From JADJLQ01 sp034439915 (GTDB taxonomy: Bacteria; Bacteroidota; Bacteroidia; Chitinophagales; Saprospiraceae), in NCBI GenBank assembly GCA_034439915.1, contig JAWXBI010000097.1, positions 1 through 8,495 on the forward strand: 8,495 nucleotides of DNA, given 5' to 3'. This document shows, piece after piece, positions 1 through 6,785 of the stretch (its first letter is position 1; every line of letters starts with the position of its first letter). A program made the translations under genes and the position numbers. The notes under the pieces were generated by a model, which saw only the letters and a list, made by a program, of their open reading frames with translations, did no database searches and had not been told where the DNA came from.

Positions 1-1136
1 GCAATCGTTACGGTAAACGTAGTCACCTGAGTTACTGTGGCAATGGGATTGGCCGCATTGGCATTATTTAAAAATTGAGCAGGGCTCCAGGTGTACTTCA
101 ATGCAGGATTACCGGCAGGGTTCAATCCTATACCCTGCCCGGAACAAGCAATTATCGTGTCTTTAATATTCTTTATCGCATCGCCCAGCAGGATGATGAC
201 TTTAACTTGTTTAGTTATAAAACAACCTCCATGCAGGGTATCTGTAATCCTGGCAGTATAAACTGTGGTAAAATTTAATGTAGCCGTTGGATTCGCTATC
301 AGGGGATTGTTTAGTCCGGTAGACGGAGTCCATTCGTACCTGAATCCCGGATTACCTGAGGGATTTAGTGCGACGGGGACACCGGCACAAGCCGACACAC
401 TATCTTTTAATTTATTCAATTCCTCAATGATGGGGATACTCAGTTTTACTGTTTTAGTGACCTGGCAATTATTGAAGCGGATATCAGAAATCGTTACGGT
501 AAATACAGTGGGCACCGTAATCGTTGCCACTGGATTTATTTTTGTAGCATCGTCCAGAAGGTTTGCAGGTGACCACAGGTATTTGAGATTGGGATCGGCT
601 TTTCCATTTGGGTTCAGGTTTACGCCCACATTGGTGCAGGCAGCCAGGCTATCCGGAATTACTGCGGCTGCAATTTTGGAAGGAAGAATGACCACCAATT
701 GTTTGCTCAATACACAGGTATCTGTTGGATTGGTGATCACAACGGTAAACCGGGTAATGATATCTACTTTTGCTATTGGGTTTGCCGATGTCGGATTATC
801 CAGAAATTGAGCAGGCGTCCAGGTATATTTCAATTTGGTACTTCCTCCCGGATTCAGTGGAACCCCTATACCGGCACAAGCGAGTACGGTATCTTTAATT
901 CGCTGAATCTCATCACTCACCGGAAGGACTACAACTATTGTATGTGTACCCAAACCTATGCCCGTATTGACATCAAAGATGTCGGCGATGAAGGTACGCG
1001 GAGAATCCACGACAAACATCGGGTTGGGAATATTGAGATCGTTGAGTTTAGAATTTGGCCTCCATTTATAAGAGTATAGTGGATTGGCTTTTGGATTTAT
1101 TCGAAGGGCTAACTCCTTACAACCCGCTATGGTATC
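1..1136 (-). repeat. Five tandem Ig-like repeat units (about 81 residues each) inside the surface protein
   Basis: Units measured from a conserved Asp-Thr/Ser: R1 894-1136, R2 654-893, R3 405-653, R4 162-404, R5 1-161 (cut by the edge), i.e. 243, 240, 249 and 243 bp. The shared pattern is D-[TS]-x3-[AG]-C, then LNP, then Y-x-W-x-P, then L-[ND]-[ND]-x4-NP-x-A, then T-x-[FY]-T, and a closing C-x-[VLI]-[ST]-K. The core Trp lies at residues 677, 758, 840, 921 and 1002, a spacing of 81-82. R2-R4 each carry two Cys, which could form one disulfide per domain; R1 (residues 653-733) lacks the second Cys and is the most diverged. The match is clear in protein but patchy in DNA, so this is an old duplication, not a recent expansion. 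More units may lie beyond the window. Confidence 0.88.
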
Positions 1137-3092
1137 CCGAAGTTGAATACACGGGAGCAAACCCAGGCTGATGGTTTTGCTGATAGAGGGGGCACAATCA
1201 TCAGTAGTCGACAAAGTCACTGTATAATTTCCTGCCTTTGCATAGGTGTGCGCAGGTTCCCTTTCAGTAGAGGTAGATCCATCACCAAAATTAAACAAGT
1301 AATTGGTCAGCTGGTCGCTTAGATTGACCACTTTTACACTCAGGGATCCGCAGGTATTGGTCAGTATAAAATTGAGATTGGGTTTGGTCAGTGATCGTAT
1401 AAGTATAGAATCCCGGCTGGTACATCCGGTTTTATTATCGACGGTCACGAATAAATACACCGACTGGTTTACATTGGATTTGATGACGGGCTCTGGAGTA
1501 TTTGCTCCACGGAGTATAAGGGGACTGGGGTCCCAGGTATAGGTATATTTCCCTTTGATCGAATCGGAAAGGATAAAGTTTATTTTTACGGTATCCCCGG
1601 TGCACACATCCCATTGGTCCCGGTGATCACCCGGGTTCAAAAATGAAGTAATAAAAGTCTTGGATTGAGTGGCTTCGCATCCATTCCCATTTTCCCTAAT
1701 GGTGAGCCTGACGGTGGCTGATACAGTATTGGGAATAATTATTACCGGGTTTTTCAAGGTAGAAGTCTGTGTCTGATTGGAATAGGTAATTGTCCACAGA
1801 TAAGTGGCCGTTGGGTCTAAACCCGTACTCTGGTCAATCAAAAACAGGGTCAGGTTTCCATTGACACAAGTCCCCGGTTGGGTGATAAATTTAGCCTGGA
1901 TTGAAGCGCTGGACTTGAGGTGGATAAAATGAAAAGCGGTGTCAAAACAAGCACTGTCTTTGGTAATGACGAGGGCCACTTTATAAAACCCGGTATCGGT
2001 ATATTGATAAGTAGGGTTAGCCAGGTCACTGGTTGCATTTTTATTCCGGTCAAAGTCAAAAAACCACTTGGTCTTGTCGGCATTAGTGCTGTTTTCGCTT
2101 TTAAAATTGACGGTGAGATTATCACATTGCAGGGTTGGTGCATCAATTTTGGCGTCGATCAGATTGGCACAATCGATCACATTTACTTCAAAATCGCGGT
2201 AAACCGTGCCAATCAATTTTCCCTTCCGGTATTCTTCCACTTTTAAACCTAAAACATAAACTCCAAGCGTGTTGGGCTGGGCAAAGATCTCACCAGTTTT
2301 GGCATCGATACGAAAGGGGTCCCCTCCCATCATATCGTTTTCACTATAAGGTGCGATCCAACTGACTGGTTTAAAATCAGGTTTGTTGGGCGGTTGGGGT
2401 TTAGGAAATGATTTGGTAGCACCCGTAAAAGGGGTCCACAACTTGTAAACCAGAGAATCTCCATTTGGGTCGGTGGCATTGTGCACCATGGTAAATGGTT
2501 TGCCGGCACAAATATAGGTTGGTGCCCACCGGGTAAATTGTGGTGCGCTGTTGCATTCGGTCATCGCCTCTTCCGAAATAAAAGTGACCCAGGATGCCCC
2601 GGTCAGGAGGGGTTCCTGGATATTTTGAATCGGCATGTTCCGGCAACATCTTTGATACATGAGATAATATCCTCCGGATCTGAAAGGCAGGTTGATGGTT
2701 CCTTTATAGGTTGTTTCATGCACACAGACACTCCTGACTCCCTGTAGGGTGCAAAGGTCTTCCCTGATTTCATTAAGGGTATCATCCAGGTTCAATTTTA
2801 GCAACAACTGGCCTTTAGTACCCAATTGCCCTAATAATTCACCAGTCCTATCGAAAATTCCGATGGAAGCCGGATTATCGAAATAAGCCTCGGGGTCGCC
2901 ATTAAAACAATCCCGGCGCATGACCACAGTGACTTCATAAATATCTTTAGCAATACACCGATAGGAAATGCTACCACCTACAATGTGCGTAGCCTGGGCA
3001 TAATGACCCCATGCCATAAGCACCAGAGTAATAAAGCTCCTTAGTATAGCCTTGCTTTTATCCTGCATAGAAGGGATATCGATTTTGTTCAT
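1..3092 (-). CDS. Giant multidomain surface protein with gliding-motility-type N-terminal domain and PKD/Ig-like repeats; partial, C-terminus beyond left edge
   Basis: The frame starts at ATG 3092 and stays open to base 1, giving 1030 codons with no stop or frameshift; Trp codons checked at 13 or more places along its length all fall in one frame. Residues 1-34 form a signal peptide ending AQA before THIVGG; an internal Met at residue 9 (base 3068) is a possible alternative start. Residues 35 to about 308 match the N-terminal region common in large Bacteroidota gliding-motility-associated proteins: FDNPASIGIFD, GGYYLMYQRCCRN, and a cadherin/putative-Ig-like part with DPNGDSLVY and GDPFRIDAKTGEI. 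PKD or Ig-like domains follow at about 310-385, 390-480, 485-565 and 570-645, the last with a classic GDG (603-605) and the turn AGNYTVTL. Five 80-83-residue repeats run from about 650 to the edge. It is the last gene of a PorP/SprF-OmpA unit, 8 bp after the OmpA stop. A secreted T9SS cargo/adhesin is inferred; the sorting domain is not visible. Ligand unknown. Confidence 0.9.
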   Translation of the reverse strand, partial: MNKIDIPSMQDKSKAILRSFITLVLMAWGHYAQATHIVGGSISYRCIAKDIYEVTVVMRRDCFNGDPEAYFDNPASIGIFDRTGELLGQLGTKGQLLLKLNLDDTLNEIREDLCTLQGVRSVCVHETTYKGTINLPFRSGGYYLMYQRCCRNMPIQNIQEPLLTGASWVTFISEEAMTECNSAPQFTRWAPTYICAGKPFTMVHNATDPNGDSLVYKLWTPFTGATKSFPKPQPPNKPDFKPVSWIAPYSENDMMGGDPFRIDAKTGEIFAQPNTLGVYVLGLKVEEYRKGKLIGTVYRDFEVNVIDCANLIDAKIDAPTLQCDNLTVNFKSENSTNADKTKWFFDFDRNKNATSDLANPTYQYTDTGFYKVALVITKDSACFDTAFHFIHLKSSASIQAKFITQPGTCVNGNLTLFLIDQSTGLDPTATYLWTITYSNQTQTSTLKNPVIIIPNTVSATVRLTIRENGNGCEATQSKTFITSFLNPGDHRDQWDVCTGDTVKINFILSDSIKGKYTYTWDPSPLILRGANTPEPVIKSNVNQSVYLFVTVDNKTGCTSRDSILIRSLTKPNLNFILTNTCGSLSVKVVNLSDQLTNYLFNFGDGSTSTEREPAHTYAKAGNYTVTLSTTDDCAPSISKTISLGLLPCIQLRDTIAGCKELALRINPKANPLYSYKWRPNSKLNDLNIPNPMFVVDSPRTFIADIFDVNTGIGLGTHTIVVVLPVSDEIQRIKDTVLACAGIGVPLNPGGSTKLKYTWTPAQFLDNPTSANPIAKVDIITRFTVVITNPTDTCVLSKQLVVILPSKIAAAVIPDSLAACTNVGVNLNPNGKADPNLKYLWSPANLLDDATKINPVATITVPTVFTVTISDIRFNNCQVTKTVKLSIPIIEELNKLKDSVSACAGVPVALNPSGNPGFRYEWTPSTGLNNPLIANPTATLNFTTVYTARITDTLHGGCFITKQVKVIILLGDAIKNIKDTIIACSGQGIGLNPAGNPALKYTWSPAQFLNNANAANPIATVTQVTTFTVTI

Positions 3093-3100
3093 GGTACTTA

Positions 3101-5533
3101 CTATTTATGTGGTTTGACTTCGACGATTTCCACTCTTCGCTCCTGGGATGCATCCAGGCTGAATATCGAAAGTCTTTGGTTAGCAATATTGTCTGGCACT
3201 CGTCTGGGCGCTGTGGTCTCACCAAATGATTTTTCAGCAATCCTGAGCTGGCCATTATTGAGGAAGTTGGCTAATACCCCGTTTTGATATTTTAAAAACT
3301 CATTTTTAACACTGAATATCCGACGCTGGCCCAGGATCAGGTTATATCGTTCAGAAGCCCTGGGGCTGGCATAACCCCGAAGGAATACTTCAAATTTATC
3401 TCCACGGTTTAGCATACCGATCAGAATGTCGAGAAACCGCGACAAGTCATTATTCCCTTTTTTCAACCGATCGTTAAAAAAGGTTTCGTAGGTCTGGTCG
3501 CTTTCCGGAATTTCCTCCTGTTTCAGTTTGCTGGCCCATTGGTCTTTGTATTCTTCTTTACGCGCATAATATGGTGGGTACGTTTCACTATACAACTTAT
3601 CGGTTCGGGGTTTATACGAACGGATATCCGGTTGATCATTATCGAAAAACAGGATCAGCGGCAGGAAGGAATAGATGTCTCCAATATCCAGGAACATTTT
3701 TTCGGTAATTGTATTTGCATTAATTGGACGGGTATCCAGGAATAATGTACTGGGATTATATCCTTTCTTATTGGCGATAATGCGGTACTGCCTCCCCCGG
3801 ATCAACGGAAAATTAAAATCGTTGCCATTCAGATTGATCTTTGAAACGATTGAACTATCATGTTGATCTATCATTGTTACTTCTGCACCCTGCAAGGCTT
3901 CCTGGGTCTTTTTATCAAAGGTCAGTACATTTAAATCGATCTGATCGGTTTCCAGATATACCTTCCTGGTCATTTTCTGGGAACGGCTGATGCCAAAGGT
4001 TGAAAGGCTGACGGTATCCGGTCTGTATTTTTCTTTTTCCGCCGTGATTAGGTAATCCTTATTCCGCTCCAGTTTAAAAAGAAAATCATTGGCCGTTGGA
4101 TTGGTGAGCACGATATCCGGTGTATTTGGCACCGTCAGGTTTTTCAGTTTTACCGTAGCGCCTATCAATGCTTCCAGCGTGTTTTTGTCAAATACGGTTA
4201 CTTCCAATTCAATATCAGTCGGCACCAGGTCAATATTATAGATATCATAACAACAGGCTTCCTGGAGGGCATCCAGATAAGCGGAACCTACCCTGTTAGA
4301 GGACATTAAGCCTTTGTGACCATCCTCTGACAAGGTAAAATAAACATCGTTGAAACTACTGTTGATAGGCACACCGGTATGTTCAGGTTCATCCCAGGTA
4401 TTATTTTTTAAAATAGATTTATACACATCAAAACCTCCCAAACCAATATAGCCTTCCGAACTAAAATAAAGTTCTTGCAACGGTTTATGAAAAAAAGGAG
4501 TGATATCATTCTCTGCCGTATTGACCCTGGCCAGATTTTGCGGAGCAGAAAAGGAACCATCGGAGTTTAAAGTAGCAAACCAAATATCCAGTTTACCCTT
4601 GCCGCCGGTGCGGTCTGAAACCCAGTATAAAACCTCCTCCTGAGTCCGGTAGTTTACCCCTAAATTCGGTTGGGTATTGGTAAATCCCGTCAGGTTAATC
4701 GGATCAGGTAATTTGATGACTTCTCCGTATGCACCATTTGACCAATCGCGGTAATACAAATCGCAGCGGATATCAAATGCATTGGTGTATTCACAAAGGT
4801 TAAAGTACATCCTTCCGCTTTTTTCACTGATGGCAGTATGGGCCGTATGACTCAAAGGATTATTGATGCCACTCAGCGCATCGCTGGCTACTCCGTTGAC
4901 CGACAACAATAAATTGGAAAAAGTACGTTTGGGATAAGACTGATCAGCAGGCAACTCAAATCTCAACGAAGAATAAAATAAACTATCTCCTTTCCGGAAG
5001 GCACCGAACTCCGAATACGGTGTATTGATATCATCCCCCAGACGGTTGATTTTGATGTTTTCCATAGTCTGATTAACCTGGGTAATAGCCCAGTCACAGG
5101 CTTTGATTTCTTTATCTGCTTTTTGGGTGAAATAGGGATTTTCATTGGTATTTTCCGTCAGGTACATTTGATAATCACCTTTCGCCTGCGTATAGTTACC
5201 CTGTCGTTGCCGCATCTCGGCGAGGTAAAATTTATCGAGGGGATACGTATCGTTTTTATCCAGATTGATTACCTTTTGATAATATTGTTCCGCTACTTTA
5301 TACGAATTGATATATCGTGCAGCTTCTGCCGCTCCGTGCAAACGATCAATTTTTGTACTATCAAATTCCAGGGCATTCAGATTGTATATCAAAGCTGAAT
5401 AATAATCCTTAGCCGCTGCAGCTTCCGTGGCCGCTTTCACATAGGCCTTATAAGTCTGGCCTTGCGCTATCAGGCATACCGTCAGGGAAAACAAAAACGG
5501 AATAACTTTTTTCTTCCAGTTCATAATCTTCAT
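3101..5533 (-). CDS. PorE-like OmpA-family protein: TPR, PD40 beta-propeller, two regulatory-like beta domains, OmpA C-terminal domain
   Basis: 810 residues. A signal peptide ends at the AQGQ near residue 26. TPR-like helices occupy about 27-155 (for example AKDYYSALIYNLNALEFD and YKVAEQYYQKVINLDKN). A PD40/WD40-type propeller spans about 165-435, with blade motifs such as DSLFYSSL, VLYWVSDRTGGKGKLDIW, ELYFSSEGYIGLGGFDVYKS and GLMSSNR. Two tandem carboxypeptidase-regulatory-like domains follow at 439-529 and 530-617, then a C-terminal OmpA-like domain at about 620-805 (LFFDNDQPD, GYASPRASERYN, GQRRIFSV, ERRVEI). This order is that of PorE, the periplasmic, outer-membrane-attached T9SS component. 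Unlike canonical OmpA domains it has Ser723 where the peptidoglycan-binding Asp is expected, and a long insert after the first strand. The ATG lies 3 bp after the PorP/SprF stop; Met4 is an alternative start. Role as scaffold for the neighbouring transporter and surface protein is inferred; it may be a paralogue and not the core PorE. Confidence 0.9.
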   Translation of the reverse strand: MKIMNWKKKVIPFLFSLTVCLIAQGQTYKAYVKAATEAAAAKDYYSALIYNLNALEFDSTKIDRLHGAAEAARYINSYKVAEQYYQKVINLDKNDTYPLDKFYLAEMRQRQGNYTQAKGDYQMYLTENTNENPYFTQKADKEIKACDWAITQVNQTMENIKINRLGDDINTPYSEFGAFRKGDSLFYSSLRFELPADQSYPKRTFSNLLLSVNGVASDALSGINNPLSHTAHTAISEKSGRMYFNLCEYTNAFDIRCDLYYRDWSNGAYGEVIKLPDPINLTGFTNTQPNLGVNYRTQEEVLYWVSDRTGGKGKLDIWFATLNSDGSFSAPQNLARVNTAENDITPFFHKPLQELYFSSEGYIGLGGFDVYKSILKNNTWDEPEHTGVPINSSFNDVYFTLSEDGHKGLMSSNRVGSAYLDALQEACCYDIYNIDLVPTDIELEVTVFDKNTLEALIGATVKLKNLTVPNTPDIVLTNPTANDFLFKLERNKDYLITAEKEKYRPDTVSLSTFGISRSQKMTRKVYLETDQIDLNVLTFDKKTQEALQGAEVTMIDQHDSSIVSKINLNGNDFNFPLIRGRQYRIIANKKGYNPSTLFLDTRPINANTITEKMFLDIGDIYSFLPLILFFDNDQPDIRSYKPRTDKLYSETYPPYYARKEEYKDQWASKLKQEEIPESDQTYETFFNDRLKKGNNDLSRFLDILIGMLNRGDKFEVFLRGYASPRASERYNLILGQRRIFSVKNEFLKYQNGVLANFLNNGQLRIAEKSFGETTAPRRVPDNIANQRLSIFSLDASQERRVEIVEVKPHK
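3683..4219 (-). repeat. Internal duplication: two carboxypeptidase-regulatory-like domains in tandem
   Basis: Residues 439-529 (3947-4219) and 530-617 (3683-3946) of the OmpA-family protein align end to end. The shared elements are a V-x-(T)-F-D-K-x-T-x-E-A-L-x-GA start, an N-D-F-x-F core before R-x-x-Y, an I-x-A-x-K-x-Y/G-Y-x-P turn, and a closing K-x-(Y/F)-L-(E/D). Each copy is a compact beta-sandwich by family resemblance. They link the propeller to the OmpA domain. Confidence 0.8.
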
Positions 5534-5536
5534 GGT

Positions 5537-6559
5537 TTAGAATATCGGACAAGCTTTGAATTGACTCAATGGCTTAACTTTAGTAATGATATAAAGTAAA
5601 GAGATTTCGGGTCCCCCTCGCCGGTTGGTTACCGTTTTGAATGCTGAGGTATTGACATCATAACTGATACCAAGTTGTAATTCATTCATATAAACGTGTA
5701 ATGCCGGCCCAATCGCATCCTTAAACCGGTACATGCCGTACACACCGACGGCGAAATCTTTTCCTCTTTTCTGGTTGAGATAAAATTTGGGGCCGGCCCC
5801 CACTATAAACTCCCGGTAAGGCTTTTGGAACTGGGCTATTCCATGCATCAGGATGTCCACCGAGTTGGCGACCTTACCCTGCAGGAGGCCACTGATCGCA
5901 ACGCGAACCGGTAATTTTACAGATTTATCATCCGTATAAAACGGATTCCTTGGATTATTGAGGTGGAAAGCAGCAAATCCGATATCCGCTTTGGTACGGC
6001 TGGATTTTTGAAAACGATAATTGATCCCTGCTGAAAAGTCGGGCACAAATAAAGCCCTCCGGTCAAAAGATTCGGTAATGGCCCGGGTAGGATCAAATTT
6101 TGCACCATCAAACTGTTCATCAAAAGTGAGATCATCCAGTGAAAATGCCCTTCGTGAAAAAGCCAGTTGGGCGCCAAGGGTAAGAAAAGAAGATTTATTT
6201 ACCGGCATTGAATAAGACCCATTCAGACCCAGGGTGCCCAGACTCAATTCTGAATCCCCCGCCCGATCGTAATTAAATACCACCCCGGCTCCAAAAAAGC
6301 CGGTCTTATCCCTTTTCCTGTAAAGTTTCATATCATAGGCACCGGTAACTGTCATATAGGGGATTGGAAGTACCTTCCATTGATTCCTGTAATTCGCTGC
6401 CATACGGACATCTCCGTTAAAAATACCGGTGAGGCCCGGGTTTATATTTACATGGGCATTATAAAACTGGGTGTAATGCAGGTCCTGCGAAAATATAATA
6501 TTAGGTGTTAAAATAAATAAACCCATCACCCAGGCTAGTGTAAATAATATTCGTTTCAT
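5537..6559 (-). CDS. PorP/SprF family type IX secretion system outer-membrane protein
   Basis: 340 residues, the usual family length. A signal peptide covers about 1-25 (ends IIFSQ). The mature N-terminus carries the family signature HYTQFYNAHVNINPGLTG (28-45) followed by FNGD and NYRNQW (47-61). LTFDEQFDGAKFDP (144-157) and AAFHLNNPRNPFY (196-208) are also typical, as is the end of the protein: ISYDVNTSAFK, RRGGPEISLLYI, and the terminal CPIF, a variant of the usual CPRF. The body reads as amphipathic beta strands, consistent with a barrel of about 14 strands in the outer membrane. In Flavobacterium SprF supports secretion of the adhesin SprB, and PorP in Porphyromonas is a T9SS core partner of PorK/N and PorE. 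Its place first in a unit with a PorE-like gene and a giant surface protein suggests a cargo-specific SprF role and not the core PorP; the family assignment is firm, that choice is inference. Start ATG 6559 has an A/T-rich leader without a Shine-Dalgarno. Confidence 0.95.
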   Translation of the reverse strand: MKRILFTLAWVMGLFILTPNIIFSQDLHYTQFYNAHVNINPGLTGIFNGDVRMAANYRNQWKVLPIPYMTVTGAYDMKLYRKRDKTGFFGAGVVFNYDRAGDSELSLGTLGLNGSYSMPVNKSSFLTLGAQLAFSRRAFSLDDLTFDEQFDGAKFDPTRAITESFDRRALFVPDFSAGINYRFQKSSRTKADIGFAAFHLNNPRNPFYTDDKSVKLPVRVAISGLLQGKVANSVDILMHGIAQFQKPYREFIVGAGPKFYLNQKRGKDFAVGVYGMYRFKDAIGPALHVYMNELQLGISYDVNTSAFKTVTNRRGGPEISLLYIITKVKPLSQFKACPIF

Positions 6560-6785
6560 TAATTTTAATTTATATTAATATAAATTTAAATGTATATTAA
6601 GTTGACCAACAAAATAATATATTTTATTACCTCGTTTTTAGAAAATTCATATTATAATCTTCAAAAACCGTGCTAAAAAAATATTAAGGTGTAGTTGCCC
6701 AGAAGCACTTCACGGATTGAGTATCCACTACGTTTTAACGAATTGGTAACTATTTTAGTCTAAATGCATTAACCTAAAATTTCAG
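6560..6785 (-). promoter_or_regulatory. A/T-rich intergenic leader of the PorP/SprF unit, with a 20-bp perfect palindrome
   Basis: This 226-bp gap separates the peptidase stop from the PorP/SprF start and contains no credible gene. A perfect inverted repeat of 20 bp lies at 6567-6586, extending to 6562-6591 with one mismatched pair; it ends 2 bp before the PorP/SprF start codon and is made only of A and T. The octamer TATATTAA occurs in it (6571-6578) and again at 6593-6600, 22 bp apart, about two helical turns. A near match to the Bacteroidota -7 box TAnnTTTG (TTATTTTG, minus strand, 6610-6617) lies just upstream, but no convincing -33 TTTG accompanies it. The region probably holds the unit's promoter; exact site unresolved. 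Confidence 0.4.

Noticed and set aside
265..810. A 181-codon plus-strand reading frame, with another overlapping it at 699-1079.
   Set aside because: Both lie opposite the surface-protein gene, whose repeats are clear on the minus strand. Their translations resemble no family, and their length follows from the low stop density opposite a repetitive, Thr/Pro-rich gene.
1..1136. The spaced repeats as a CRISPR array.
   Set aside because: The period is about 243 bp, the units are divergent in DNA, and the whole stretch is coding; there are no short identical repeats.
1..3092. Possible frameshift or pseudogene, because no closed frame ends in the left 3.1 kb.
   Set aside because: The frame from ATG 3092 was followed to base 1 with conserved motifs throughout and no stop; it is simply cut by the window edge.
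3093..3100. Search for ribosome binding sites or an internal promoter before the surface-protein gene.
   Set aside because: The 8-bp gap and the bases upstream hold no Shine-Dalgarno-like run and no -33/-7 pair, which fits translation within a shared transcript in this phylum.
5471..5482. Possible lipoprotein signal in the OmpA-family protein (Cys20 after L-T-V), as PorE is a lipoprotein.
   Set aside because: The residue before the Cys is Val, not Gly, Ala or Ser, and a good signal peptidase I site follows near residues 23-26; lipidation is not supported from sequence alone.
6670..6715. Possible intrinsic terminator for the peptidase: a weak GAAGTG/CACCTT stem followed by a T-run on the minus strand (A-run 6674-6680).
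   Set aside because: The stem has a mismatch and a wobble pair with a long loop; too weak to call.
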